Part shown: positions 12,777-24,480 of the stretch, in pieces
How the letters are laid out: each line of letters starts with the position of its first letter
How positions within the stretch are numbered: the first letter of the stretch is position 1
Source of the DNA: Azorinus chamasolen
Taxonomy: Eukaryota; Mollusca; Bivalvia; Cardiida; Solecurtidae
Reading direction: 5' to 3'
Assembly (NCBI GenBank): GCA_963576725.1
Contig: OY755240.1
Location: forward strand, 34,414,620-34,478,619
DNA length: 64,000 nucleotides
Notes under the pieces: model-generated
Told to the model about the DNA's origin: nothing
The model's database searches: none
Seen by the model: the letters and a program-made list of their open reading frames with translations, nothing else
Translations under genes and position numbers: made by a program

Positions 12777-13527
12777 GATAGATAATCATGTCAAGTTGTC
12801 AAGACTAGATTAAATATCATCCAGCTACATTTGTTGATTAAATATCAATCAGCTACATTTGTTTTTTATTTCTATTCCTGAACACCGGACATTCCGAAGT
12901 ACTACTGCTGATTCAGTGTCAGATTCCAAATGCGAGCATTATTCTGTAACAACGTATACAAATAGTTTATGTAATTGCGTACCTTTACCAATTTGACAAA
13001 TTGTCGTCAATTTCGATTTTCTTCCATCTTTCTAAAACCAATTCCGGGTCTACGATAAGTCATACAGATGCCATATGTTAGATGTTGGGACTACGAGTCT
13101 ATCTTTAGTTGGCGGGGTCTAGACAGTTTCCTGACGGACTGGCGTGTGTTATTCGTGGCGGAATGACAAACATCAACTATTAGACCCTAATCAAACATAA
13201 ACATAATCCATGCATAAATCTCAAATAACACAGAAACGAAAGAAAATGTTAACTTAATGTATTGTTAGACGGATCGTGTAATGCTAGGCAAATTTAAGAA
13301 AGGTACATGAACTGCATGTATATTAATAATCCTATCATCGCTGAATTGTCAAATGAACTATTCCAGAACTGAAACAGGTCAAGCTTACAGTGAATATTCA
13401 GGGATGTTTTAAAGAAAGGTGCAACACGAGAAAGAGTGCAGACCCCGATGAGAGGGCTCTTCAATATAACAATTTAGAACATAAGCAAACAGACATTCTT
13501 GCTTTATCAATACGAAATACATGTAGC

Positions 13528-14282
13528 TATAGTCAAACAACTAGGTCTGACGTGTCAAAGGTCAGCCGAGTCCATTTTTTAGGGAGATCAGCATTCCGCA
13601 TGTTCTCGGACCATTTTTTTAAACAGACGAGTTTAGTATATAAGATAAAATTGAAGGCGGAATTGTTGTCAGCAGTTTAGCGCAGTGGGTAAAGTCTAGG
13701 TATACAGAAGACATTGCGAGAGTAGTTTTTTTTATTGAGCGTGAGTTCGAATCCCGTGTCGACCTTAAACTTTTTTTTAATTTTTAATGAATAGTAGAGT
13801 ATTATTTTATGTCATATTGTATAATTGTAATGGCCGTTTATGCACATGTTCGTCTATGTTACGGAAGGGTGCCTTTGTTTGAGTTCGAGTCCTATATTAG
13901 CCATATTTTCAATAATAAATCGATGCTAAAATATGAATATCAATATAAGTTTTAGCAAATGTCTTGTACAAGTGGCTTCTTAATGCACAACAAAACTAAT
14001 GCTCTTAAGGGGACTTTCCTTAATATTTTTAGCCAAAAAATATTTTAGGTTGATGCGAGACTCGAATCTGCGCCTAATAAAATGTTCGTCAATCATATAC
14101 TTCTTTATGGTCCTACGTCTTATCCACTACGCTATATTTCGATAACTAATGCGCTTATTGTTTATTCCTATAACTAAACATTTTATTTTATAAATGGCAC
14201 GTGGATATCCGAAATGCTGATCTCTCTTAAAAGTGGACTCGGCGAACCCGTGACCCGTCAGACCTAGTTGTTTGACTATAGT
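13528..14282. mobile_element. Foldback element with a tRNA-like unit in each arm
   Basis: The outer arms 13528-13605 and 14203-14282 are inverted copies sharing CAAACAACTAGGTCTGACG and GGGAGATCAGCATT. Inside, a plus-strand tRNA-like unit (about 13672-13765; A box TAGCGCAGTGGG, B box GAGTTCGAATCCC) faces a minus-strand one (about 14040-14150; A box TAGCGTAGTGGATAAG, B box AGATTCGAGTCTC). A third B-box-like GAGTTCGAGTCC is near 13883. It looks like two tRNA-derived SINE-like units arranged head to head. None folds as a functional tRNA by eye. Confidence 0.6.
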
Positions 14283-14577
14283 TCAGTCTATGGGGATGTA
14301 AACATAACAATGACATTCAGTTTTGATGGTTGGCACTACGAATGTCGCACACACTTGCATTTGATATTGATTTTATTACAGATTACCTCAATTCTAGGAA
14401 TACTGTAGAAAACTCAGGGCTACATAAATATTAGTACAGGTAGTTTGATGGTATGTAGTCCGGTGTAATACGGCACGATGTTACACAACGTCGCACTCCA
14501 TGTACGTTAGGTTTAAAGATTGTTTTGTTTACTGTTACGTTTTACGTGCAGCAACGCATAGGCCTCGTGACAAGCTA

Positions 14578-14705
14578 ACAGGTTACTGTCACTTGAGTGT
14601 GTGCCCAAATATTACCCCCATGACCGGCAGATATGTAACTGCCACTGATTTATGTGCCCAAATCTTACCCCGTGAAAGGCTGACATGTTACTGTCACATA
14701 GTCAC
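14578..14705. repeat. Short tandem duplication, about 52-56-bp unit
   Basis: Two and a bit copies of a unit containing GTTACTGTCAC, TGTGCCCAAAT and TTACCCC. It explains the open frame in this stretch; no protein is recognised. Confidence 0.6.
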
Positions 14706-14819
14706 CTATCAAAGTCGGAACTATGTTTTGGGTATGCATACTTGGCCCCTGGAGTTGAGATTTGTAAATAAAAATGAGGTTTGGATAAAATCACGTTTTA
14801 TATTAGATTTAAACTAAAG

Positions 14820-17200
14820 TATCTACATGTATATGTTAACCACAAAACCGTGGCACAGCTGGAAGACTTGGATGTTGTCCATTTGATGTCACTCGTTGGA
14901 ATTATCGAGTTCACAAGATGAGAGTTACGCTTGAAGAAATCTCATCAAATCCTCTTCATGATTCAAAAGCAACATAAACCGACAGGAATGGTAAGGAAAT
15001 TGTCTGAAATGTCGAGTGTGAGTGACAGTGGTTTTGCAGTCCCACAACCCATGTGAATCTGAATTTCGGAAACTCATTGCGGATTAATTTGGCACCCCTG
15101 TCTACATTGTGACGCTGTCCATTTTCTACCAAACAGAGTGCACATCCTACAGAGCGCACATCCTACAGAGTGACTTAACTTGACATGACCCTTTTATTAC
15201 TGACTTTTCCATTACTATTTTACACTAGTCTCTTTAATGTACAGTGATTACACATTACTCTATGAATCTCTGAGTTGGGCTTATGCTGTTTATTGCTCCG
15301 CGCCCGTGGGCGCAGAGCTATTTGTGTTCACGATTTGTTTGGTTCATGGACCCGGATTTGATATTTTAAACCCTTTCGATCAATGCTCAAGTATCCGTGA
15401 TTAACATTGGGCTTAACGTGTATATTTTGTATGATTTACTTCAGTTTCTATTTTAATTATTTTTATAAATGTATTTAAGATGTATGCAATGGTAAAAAAT
15501 ATGCTTAGCAATATTTACACTATCCGAATATGTCGCGATTTTGTCGGACACGAGTTTTACAGGTCACTCCTTTCCGTGCTCACGTCAAATGTTTACAGAG
15601 TTAACTGCCTCTGTTAATCTCGGAGCTGTCGTGGATTGTTACATTTTGATGATTAATAAAGATTTTTGTTTGTGTGTATTTGTTTTACGAACGCCCTTTT
15701 AGGCTTTTGTATAGAATAATAAGTCATAATACCATACGAAGGTATTTCTGGGAAGCAATGTGCTATTTTTCACTTCAATAACAATCGGACGGAAACGGGT
15801 CGAACCGGTCTAACTTGGCCCAAGTCAAATCAGTCCATGGTCAATCCGGCCTCAAACGAGTCACAGCGGCCCCTAACCCACCCCCTTATATTTTGGCTGG
15901 TCAAACCGGTCATATTTTAGTCAAAACGGCCCTACAAAAAATAATGAAATTTTGATCCTTACATCAACAAACAGTAGCTAAAAATGTTGATTAAACACTG
16001 ATAGTTCTGAAGAAATATTTAACTAAGTAACATACTTTGTTTTTATCTAATATAACGTTATGTTGAATACAAATTTAAATTCACCAATTCCACATTGTGT
16101 TAAATATAATGTGATCTTGATCTGGGTCTTAAACCTTTCCCTGTTCTATGTTTATTACAAATGTACCACGAAGTAAAATTAATACTGTATTTACTTCGTG
16201 TTATTACGAATTTCAATACCTACTGAATACTCATGGAAAAAAGTTTTAACGAAATATGGAAGGTGGATCACTGCATCCATCTTATGAAGTATAGAAAAGG
16301 CTTTAATTCCATTAGCAAAAAAGAGCAGACCCTGATAAGGCAGCTCCTATAGGAGCTTTCTGATCTGGGTTGTCTCTGTTTGCAGATGCGTGAAATACGT
16401 TTGTATGAGGGGAAGTGTTAACTATGAAATCAACAGTATGCGATAATTGTCAGCATGCGCCTATTATATAAGTTAATATAAATTGCTTATATTATATTGA
16501 CAAAACACTCGTAATGTTGAAGAAATATTTACACAAATACACTGTACCATTTAATTTGTTTAATAAAATAAAACATGATCGTGATCTGGGTATGAATTAT
16601 GAGTTGGCGGTTTGCGATAATTGCCTGCACACGCCTGTTTGAAAAGTTAACATCAAACACATAGCCGCGATATACGTGTGAAAACCTAATACCTATACAT
16701 GTATCAGGAAGTTCAGATACTTCAAGATATATTTACATGTATGCATAACGAATTGGTTTGTTCAACACCTTGTATTTTAAAAGACTAGGGGTTTGTCTAA
16801 AAGAACCAAACGCCTTCATGATTTCAAATCTGTCTATAGAAATGGGTTTTTTTTTGTTTTAGAAAATGTGCCAATATTTTAATAGACCCCGTCCCCTTAC
16901 AAAATAAATGAAAATCCGATGTTTTTTACCCATGGCAGAAACTGTAGAATTGGATCTCTATATTATTCCATAACCAATCAGAGCAGACCCTGGACAGTCC
17001 AGATGGGTCATTTGTGATTTGTCTGATCTGGATCTACTCTATTTGCAAATATATGAAAAGTTATATATATGAGTAAAGGGATAATACATGTACTTTTTAA
17101 GGTTAGTTTATATGGGTGAAGGGGTAAAAGGTAGAGTATGTATTCAACCAACATGTATGTTGTTTGCATATTATTTTTTAGAGTTAGTAATTAATAACAA
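14820..17200. other. Non-coding DNA with dispersed repeats
   Basis: No gene seen. A repeat of about 190 bp at 15640-15790 is also present at 47250-47395 (shared TTGTATAGAATAATAAGT and CAATAACAATC). A GTCAAACCGGTC-like degenerate motif recurs at 15790-15950. Two diverged copies of one segment lie at 16090-16500 and 16540-16680. Dispersed hairpin copies lie at 16318-16392 and 16970-17055. Confidence 0.5.
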
Positions 17201-17212
17201 GGGCAGTACTTC

Positions 17213-19846
17213 GTATTAGTTAGTGTCTATTAAGTGTGGATTTAATGATTTTAAATGCCGAAGCGCAGCGAGCGTTAGCGAGCGAGCAAGGCATTTAAAG
17301 TCATTAAATTCGCACTTAATAGACACTAACTGATATAGTGTTTAGCCTAGTTTTTGGACAGGATGTAAAGTGGGCGGAGAGAAGCTGAAATTGGTTGCGT
17401 GCGTTACTAAGGGCAACAGCATAAACCGTGTGTTGCAAAAATGTGTTGAGAAAGATGTCAGAAAGGTAGCCGACGTTCGACCTTCTTTGGGACCATGACA
17501 TGTTTTTAATTATGGACGATGCATTTCAAGATAGATAGCAGTCTAACACAACTGTTAAATGTGCAGACCCAAAAGTTGTTCAACCCCGAAAAAGGTAAGA
17601 CATTTCATTGAGTCACTCTCGGCGTTTCAAGCGCTATGCTCTTAAAAGAAAGCAAATGCATTAAAATGCTTTGAAATAAAATTCAGTTAAACGCTGGAAT
17701 ATGCATCATAAGAAATATTTCCTATATCCTAGCTGACGGTAGCTTAAAGCAGTCTGGAATTATTAAAGCAGAATGCTCCTAAAGGAGCATTCTGCTTTAA
17801 TTTCAGTCTTTTAAGCAACCACCTGTCTTCAATACTACAAGCTATGGAGGAAAAGGTTATTAACCTACATTTAATATTATCATATTTTATAATTTCAGAG
17901 CCGGGGCAAGGGACCAGTGTCATCTAATGAGACAAAAGACAGGAATGACCATAGATACTTATTTAACAGTCAATCGTTGTACAGTAGCCGTTCAACGGCA
18001 AAACAATGAAATCTCTATAGACAGGTGGCTGTTTATTACAGACAAAGGTAGTTCGGAAAGTTCCAAATGGAGCATTCTACATTACATTTGTCCAGCATTT
18101 AGCATACACTTGTCTGACACGCTATTTTTTTATATATATATATATAGGGTCTTCTTTTTGGTGTTTTTAATAATGCTTTTTCTTGTTTTCTAATCTCTGT
18201 ACATGTCTACATATCTACCAATAAATGTTTGAGTTGCATCAATTTACCTCATTTCTTAGCCTTGGTATCTACACATATAACATATATTACATGTATGTGT
18301 AATTGACGCTCGCGCTGTTACATGGTGGGACGAACTAAACGCTCTACGTCACAGGATGTACTCGCGCATGCGCTGGGGACAGCCGACTTAGTCGCTAAGT
18401 CAGCTATTAGTGCCTGACTATATGAAAATAGTGTTTAACCTACATTTTGGGCCAATCACAATGCTGGAAATTTTGAATTTCTCCAAGATTAATTTCATAT
18501 AGTCAGGCACTAATAGCTGACTTAGCGACTAATTCGGCTGTCCCCAGCGCATGCGCGAGTACATCCTGTGACGTACAGTGCTTAGCTCGTCCCACCATGT
18601 AACAGCGCGAGCGTCAAATACACATGTGTATACATGTTCTGTGTAGAATACCAAGCTGAGACTAAGAACTGAGATAAATTGATGCAACTCAAACATTTTA
18701 TTGGTAGATCTACATGTACTGAGATTCGAAAAAAAAGAAGAAAAAACCCAAAGCATTAAAACACCAAAAAAGAAGACCCTATTTAGTTATTAGACAAGTG
18801 AATGCTAAATGCAGGACAAATGTAATGTAGAATGCTCCCTCGAGGCGTTCTGAACTACCTTTGTCTGTATTAAGCAGCCACCTGTCTATAGAGATTTCAT
18901 TGTTTTGCCGTTGAATGGCTATTGTACAACGATTCACTGTTAAACATTATATATGGTCATTCCTGTCTTTTATGTATCTGGTCTCTCGTCCAGACCCTGA
19001 AATAATAAAATATGATAAAATTACCAGCTGTGGGTTAGATCTAACCCTTTCCTCCATAGTTTGTTTCAGTATTGAAGACATACGGTTGCTTAAAGCAGAC
19101 TTTAGGAGCATTCTGCTTTAATTTCAGCCTGCTTAAAGCTACCGTCAGCTAGGATATAGGAAATATTTCTTACGATGCCTACTCATGACGGTATAAAGTG
19201 AAACTAATTTCTTGAGACGAAGAATAATTAAAGGCGTTAAAATAAGTACCTATTGCGTAAAGGGTTAAATAGCATGTGTAGTCTACGTCTACGTCTGTAT
19301 TTAAAACTGAATTTTATTTTTAAAGCATTTTGTTGCATTGGCTTTCTTTTTTAAGAGCACAGCGCTTGAAACATCGACTCAATGAAATATCTTACCTAAT
19401 TCGGGTTTTAACAACGTTTGTGTCTGCACATTTAACACTTGTGTTAGACAGCTATCTTGAAATGCATCGTCCGTAAAAATTAACGTCATGGTCCCCAAGA
19501 AGGTCGAACGTCGGCTTCATTTCTGCCATCTTTCTGAACGACTGACACATTTGTTCAACACACGGTGTCTCGGCTGTTGCCCCTAGCAACGCACGCGACC
19601 AATTCCAGCTTCACTCCGCCCACTTTTAATCCTGTCCAAAAACTAGGCTAAACACTATATCATTTAGTGTCTATTAAGTGCGAATTTAATGACTTTAAAT
19701 GCCTTGCTCGCTCGCTAACGCTCGCTGCGCTTCGGCATTTAAAATCATTAAATCCACACTTAATAGACACAAACTAATACTTAATCCTGGAGAAATTCAA
19801 AATTTCTAGCATTGTGATTGGCCTAAAAAGTAGGTTAAACACTATA
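17213..19846. repeat. Giant inverted repeat, arms over 1.2 kb
   Basis: The left arm (17213-18427) and right arm (18493-19780) are reverse complements over nearly their full length, with small indels. Shared markers include the outer AGTGTCTATTAAGTG, the AGCGTTAGCGAGCGAGC segment, GCATGCGC, and CTATTAGTGCCTGACTATATGAAA at the centre. The 65-bp spacer (18428-18492) also has an inverted copy just outside the right arm (19786-19846), giving the order A, S, A', S'. The left arm contains a 40-bp near-perfect palindrome (about 17761-17800, AGAATGCTCCT/AGGAGCATTCT). No transposase is visible. Probably a foldback or long-TIR non-autonomous DNA element. Confidence 0.85.
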
Positions 19847-20477
19847 AACTGCAATAGATTTATAAACAGCATTTATTGCATTGATACGAATTGAAAGATG
19901 GACACTGTCACTCAGCATTTCGTTTCTGACTTACTGGGGTCAAAGACTGAGTTTCGCTAATAACCACTTTGTTAATGGTTTGACCGTTGTTACAGTCTGT
20001 CATATTTTTGTTATCTATACTACTAAAAGAAGGAGCTCGATTTTTATCGGATTTGCCGTAAATACGACACAACGTACGTATTGTGTAATGTTATTTGCGG
20101 GTAGCTTACACATTGAAGTTGTGTTACTTGATATCGAAAAAGCATTAATATCAGCAGTTTGGGTACAGATAGAGAAATTCCCCGACTTACAGAAATAGTC
20201 CATCTAAAAATAGACGGAAAAAGACCTTCCAAGATGAGTGACGATTGGTGAATATTCCGATACGGACACAATTGTATTATTTTTTGTTTGTTTGTTTGTT
20301 TTGTTTCTCTTTTGGTATTTGTTGACAGAACACTAGAAGATTTGTGACTGTTTATATTACTTGGCCACTTTAAACTGAGACTCATCAATTTCCGTTGGCG
20401 TTTCCGGCTATATTCGGATGAATTCGATTACCATACATCAATACATGGGTTATGCGCTGAGACCAAAATACGGCCTA

Positions 20478-20542
20478 AATTGTGGCGCAGTGGAAAGATC
20501 TTCGCCTGTCATACTAGCGGTTGCAGGTTTGAATCTAACTAA
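20478..20542 (+). repeat. tRNA-like SINE or tRNA pseudogene
   Basis: A box TGGCGCAGTGG and B box AGGTTTGAATC with tRNA-like spacing. The acceptor stem does not pair well and no Pol III terminator was located with confidence, so a working tRNA is not claimed. Confidence 0.5.
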
Positions 20543-20703
20543 AGTCCTTGGATTTATTTAATTTCTATTTTTTTACTTGATTTTGCAATAATAAATTATT
20601 ATATATCAGATGTTTTAATATTTACATATACGTATTTTGAAGTATTATTTTTAATATTTTATGTCTTTTGAAGTACTTTTTTACTTTTATGTTCGTCTTG
20701 TAT

Positions 20704-20922
20704 TCATAAGTAAATGACATACTTGCACAAAAAAGCGTCATTCTCCTTCGCTGGCGGTCTCTGACGTGCCCCCCCACTGGCTGTGTATGTGGTGTCATCA
20801 AGCAGGTCTATGACGACGCTGTTCACGGCCTCTCTCTGGAAATAATTGTCTGCCTTCTTCATTTGGCTGATGAGATTTTCGGTGTCATCACACGCATGTC
20901 TCCATCTAATTTCGCCAATCTC
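20704..20922 (-). pseudogene. Open-frame fragment of an unrecognised protein
   Basis: A 72-codon open stretch on the minus strand, bounded by TAG upstream (20923-20925) and TGA at the end. The composition looks protein-like: charged helix (RWRHACDDTENLISQMKKAD) followed by REAVNSVVIDLLDDTT. It has no ATG near its beginning. It could be a transposon coding fragment or part of an exon. No family is recognised. Confidence 0.3.
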
Positions 20923-21011
20923 CTAATATGCTGCCTTCGTCAGATTCAGTAGACCATTGAGTCAAAAACAAGGAAAATGTAATGTAATGTGCACATTTTT
21001 CGAAGAAAAAC

Positions 21012-21095
21012 ATCTGCCCGAGGTGAGGCTCGATCCCGCTACCTTGCCTTCTGTATGCAACACCCCTTATCTACTGAGCTATTACAGGGACTGAA
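21012..21095 (-). repeat. tRNA-like SINE or tRNA pseudogene
   Basis: On the minus strand: A box TAGCTCAGTAGATAAGG and B box GGGATCGAGCC in tRNA-like spacing. Likely a tRNA-derived repeat. Confidence 0.5.
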
Positions 21096-21343
21096 CAAAA
21101 TTACATACCGTCAATAGTCAATAATCTTCGATTGTTTTTATCTTCGGAAATCTTTATATAGACATACGAATATATACGGAATATGCACGGAGTCTCAGTT
21201 TAATCTGGTCGAGTAATACATGTATTTGGTGATGTCTTCACTGACTTCTAATAAATTAAATTACGTGCTCACAGTTTCATCCCCTTTCGGGTCGAACTTA
21301 TTTTCGTTTAGACCCATGGCGCACGGAGAGCGAACGCAAATGG

Positions 21344-21543
21344 NNNNNNNNNNNNNNNNNNNNNNNNNNNNNNNNNNNNNNNNNNNNNNNNNNNNNNNNN
21401 NNNNNNNNNNNNNNNNNNNNNNNNNNNNNNNNNNNNNNNNNNNNNNNNNNNNNNNNNNNNNNNNNNNNNNNNNNNNNNNNNNNNNNNNNNNNNNNNNNNN
21501 NNNNNNNNNNNNNNNNNNNNNNNNNNNNNNNNNNNNNNNNNNN
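21344..21543. other. Assembly gap of 200 Ns
   Basis: Exactly 200 undetermined bases, probably a placeholder of arbitrary length. Reading frames running through it have no meaning. Confidence 1.
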
Positions 21544-21581
21544 AGTATGATTCAGTTATGAAAAGAAACTTTTCCAAATTG

Positions 21582-22716
21582 AACTAGAGGTTTTTGTCAC
21601 AAAAACGGATGTCTCCCCTCTAATAAAAACAATATGTAAAGGGAAATCACTGAAAATGTTATGGACTTGATGATTGATACTTCCCCTCATTATGCGCTTT
21701 CCACACCACATTTTTCAAGAAGAAAATGATAACAGCTAATAACTCCAAAAATATTGATACCAGAGTTATGGCCCTTGTGCATGACACTTACTTTCATCAT
21801 GCTCTTTCCATAAATGAAATGTCATTCCAATAGCATCAGTCAAACAGGAGTTATTGCAAAGGGCAATAACTCCAAAAGTATTGAAGCCAGAGTAATAGCC
21901 CTTGTTAATGACACTTTATCCCATCATGCTCTTTCCATGTATGAAGTTTCAATACAATGGCAAGATCCATGTAGGAGTTATCGTCCGGACAAGAAAGCGT
22001 TAAACAAATGTACAAGGGCAATAACTCGCAATTTATTAAAGCCAGAGTTAAGGACCTTATGCATGACATTTCTTTTATCATGATCTTTCCATGTATGAAG
22101 TTTCACTCCAATGACATGTGCCATATAGGAGTTATCATCCTGACAAAAAAAATGTGATTTTTTACAAAGGGCAATAACTCCAATATTAGTGAAGCCAGAG
22201 TTATGGACATTGAGCATGACACTTTCTCTTATCATGATCTTTCCATGTATGAATTTTCAATCCAATGGCATGAGCCATATAGGAGTTATCGTCCGGACAA
22301 AATTTTTTGATTTTTTTTACAAGGCAATAACTCCATTATTAGTGAAGCCAGAGTTATGGACCTTGTGTATGACACTTCCTCTCGTCATACTCTTTCCATA
22401 TATGAAGTTTCAATCCAATGGCATGAGCCATATAGGAGTTATCGTACGGACAAAAAAGGTGATTTTTTTACAAGGGGCAATAACTCCTATATTAGTGAAG
22501 CCAGAGTTATGGATCTTGTGCATGACACTTCCTCTCATTATGCTCTTTCCATATATGAAGTTTCAATCAACTGGCATCAGGCATATTGAAGTTATCGTCC
22601 GGACAAAAAGTGTGACGGACAGACGGACAGACAGACAGACGGACAGACAGACAGACAACTCTCACGAAAACAATATGTCTCCCCCATAGTAATATGGGGG
22701 GGGGGGGAGACATAAT
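21582..22716 (+). mobile_element. Helentron-like non-autonomous element with tandem-repeat core
   Basis: 5' end AACTAGAG, then hairpin GTTTTTGTCACAAAAAC (21590-21606) and box TGTCTCCCC (21610-21618). The core is about six degenerate units of roughly 155 bp with the recurring phrases GCAATAACTCC, AGCCAGAGTTATGGACCTT and GGAGTTATCGTCCGGACAAA. A (GACR)n run follows (about 22613-22656), then a 3' hairpin ATGTCTCCCCCAT...ATGGGGG...GAGACAT (about 22675-22716) whose right arm complements the 5' TGTCTCCCC box. No protein is encoded. Confidence 0.75.
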
Positions 22717-23110
22717 AACGATACAACTAACATTCACATATACATCATACTGAAAACTGAATAACGATGCAACCAACATGTACATGTACATAAACACAAA
22801 AAAAACCCAACAAGCACTTGACCTTCGGCAATCGTATAAATGGTTCATATAACTTGCTTGCGTGATACCCTCATTTAGAGGCTTGTTTTCTATACCTAGA
22901 CACTATGGCTGCAACAAAATGGAAGCTTTGTTTCAGAAATAACAGAAGGCCGTTACTATCAATAAAGCAATGGTGTAAGTAAAGCGTTGAATCTAGTAGT
23001 GTGGCATAGAGCTGTTCCTCCGCTAAGAGTGACAAGTCGAGGCTGATACTAGCTAGAAAACGTGCCCTCTCTCTTGAGAAGTGATTGCAAGAAATCACCA
23101 AGTGTTTGTT

Positions 23111-23194
23111 TATCCAGACCTGATCACACACAACTTTTTACATGAATTCCTTCGGAATTCATGCAAGTTGTGTGTGATCAGGTCTGGATTTATA
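23111..23194. repeat. Near-perfect palindrome at a retroelement boundary
   Basis: Left arm ATCCAGACCTGATCACACA... and right arm ...TGTGTGATCAGGTCTGGAT, about 36 bp each, with one 3-base difference and a GAATTCCTTCGGAATTC centre. The left arm is the end of the LINE C-terminal fragment; the right arm leads directly into the truncated Penelope-like element. Confidence 0.9.
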
Positions 23195-23234
23195 CATCGA
23201 TGAACACAATCAAAATGTTATTCAATCTTTAAAT

Positions 23235-24480
23235 GAGAGGGAGTTCATGCTTAGTTTAAAACCTGATACACAATCTGACATTGTTAGTGCTTTTAATAAA
23301 ACGTCTAGGTATTTAGACGATATTTTGAATTTGGATAATCCTTATTTTGAAAATAAGGTTTCGTCTAATTACCCAAAAGAACTTACTTTAAACAAAGCGA
23401 ACCAATCAGACATTCAATCTTCCTTTTTAGATTTGAATCTTTCCATCACTAATGATAAAGTTTCGTCTAAAATATACGATAAAAGGGAAGATTTCGATTT
23501 CAAAATTGTTAATTATCCTTCTCTAGATGGAGATGTTTCCCGGTCTACATCTTACGGGGTTTACATTTCTCAACTAATTCGCTTTGCCCGAGTCTGTTCT
23601 TTGCTAGAAGATTTTAATAGTCGTAAGTTAGTTATAATTCATAAACTTCTTAAGCAAGGCTACACAAATTCGGAAAGCTTTTTCAAAATTCTATTATCGA
23701 AATTTACCCCTCATTAGTAAATATAACTGCAATTTACTGACGTTACTGCAACAAGGTATTTCTCATCCAGATTTCTATGGTGATGTTATCTACAAACTAA
23801 GGAAAAATCGGGGTCATATCCATTTTCATGATTTGTTTATTAAACGCATTAAAACTTTTAGGAAGAAAGGTTATGACCCTATTATATTGCAACACACTGC
23901 TTGTTTGGTTATCGACCCCTTTACAGACGGTCGCTACGCTTTCCTCTTTGCTTGCACATTGACAGGCCGAGGGTAGTACTCTATGATGGTATACTCTTAA
24001 ACCCAGAAATAGGATGAGCTTACCAGACTCATGTATTACCTTTTCTCTGTCGTGCCCTTAAAGGCTTCCCTGCAGTTGCTCTGTCTTCAGCAAAGTCATT
24101 GAGTACATATTTGACGGACTTTCACAGTTGTTATGCTATGTTTTACATTTTGTACTGTGATTACTGTCGTCTATGTTGTGGGGAAGTCCGGCGGGGATAC
24201 CTTTTTTTTTTACTATGTTTGTTTAGCTAGGGTGACTGAGATAAGTGTGATGTTAGGACGTCCGAAAATTGGTTTAACCCCCCAGTGGTGATTTTGCTAC
24301 TGACCGTACCAAGGCGGTTCTCTCTTTGTCACCCTTAGTTTTGTTTGTCTTGTGTCTGTGCTTGTGCTTTGTTTATGTTTGTCTCTGGTGCTTGTGTATT
24401 TGTTGATGTTTTCTGTGTTCTTCTCGTGTGTTTGCGTGTGTTTGGTTGTGTATGTGTGCCATGCTGTCTATCGATGGTGG
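23235..24480 (+). mobile_element. Penelope-like element (Naiad type), 5'-truncated copy 1
   Basis: Carries the C-terminal half of an RT: EREFMLSL, then RYLDDILNLDNP (motif C, YLDD), FLDLNLSI, KIYDKREDFDF, and YGVYISQLIRFARVC. After a frameshift near 23660-23680 it continues through GISHPDFYGDVIYKLRK to FACTLTGRG and a TAG stop (23974-23976). It is colinear with the longer minus-strand copy at 50.8-54 kb, including the 3' UTR: GGTTTAAMCCCCC and TGACCGTWCCAAGGCGGT occur in both. The T-rich tail to about 24480 also matches that copy. No in-frame TGA falls in the retained part. The 5' end is truncated within the RT between motifs B and C. Confidence 0.85.
23983..24027 (+). promoter_or_regulatory. 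Candidate SECIS element, Penelope-like copy 1
   Basis: Starts six bases after the TAG stop. ATGA (23983-23986) opens a 10-position helix TGGTATACTC/GAGCTTACCA with eight Watson-Crick pairs. An apical loop has TT then AAA (23999-24001), then CCCAGAAATAGG forming a short upper stem, and GA (24026-24027) closes the quartet. These are the defining parts of a form-2 eukaryotic SECIS: AUGA/GA quartet, about 12 bases to AAA, and a mini-stem. It would direct UGA recoding to selenocysteine. The same structure follows the stop of the second copy. Confidence 0.65.

Noticed and set aside
13672..13765. Functional tRNA gene
   Set aside because: A and B boxes are present, but the acceptor and anticodon stems do not pair and the unit is mirrored in a repeat, so a SINE-like origin is likelier.
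21220..21577. Open frames on both strands
   Set aside because: They cross the 200-N gap and are meaningless.
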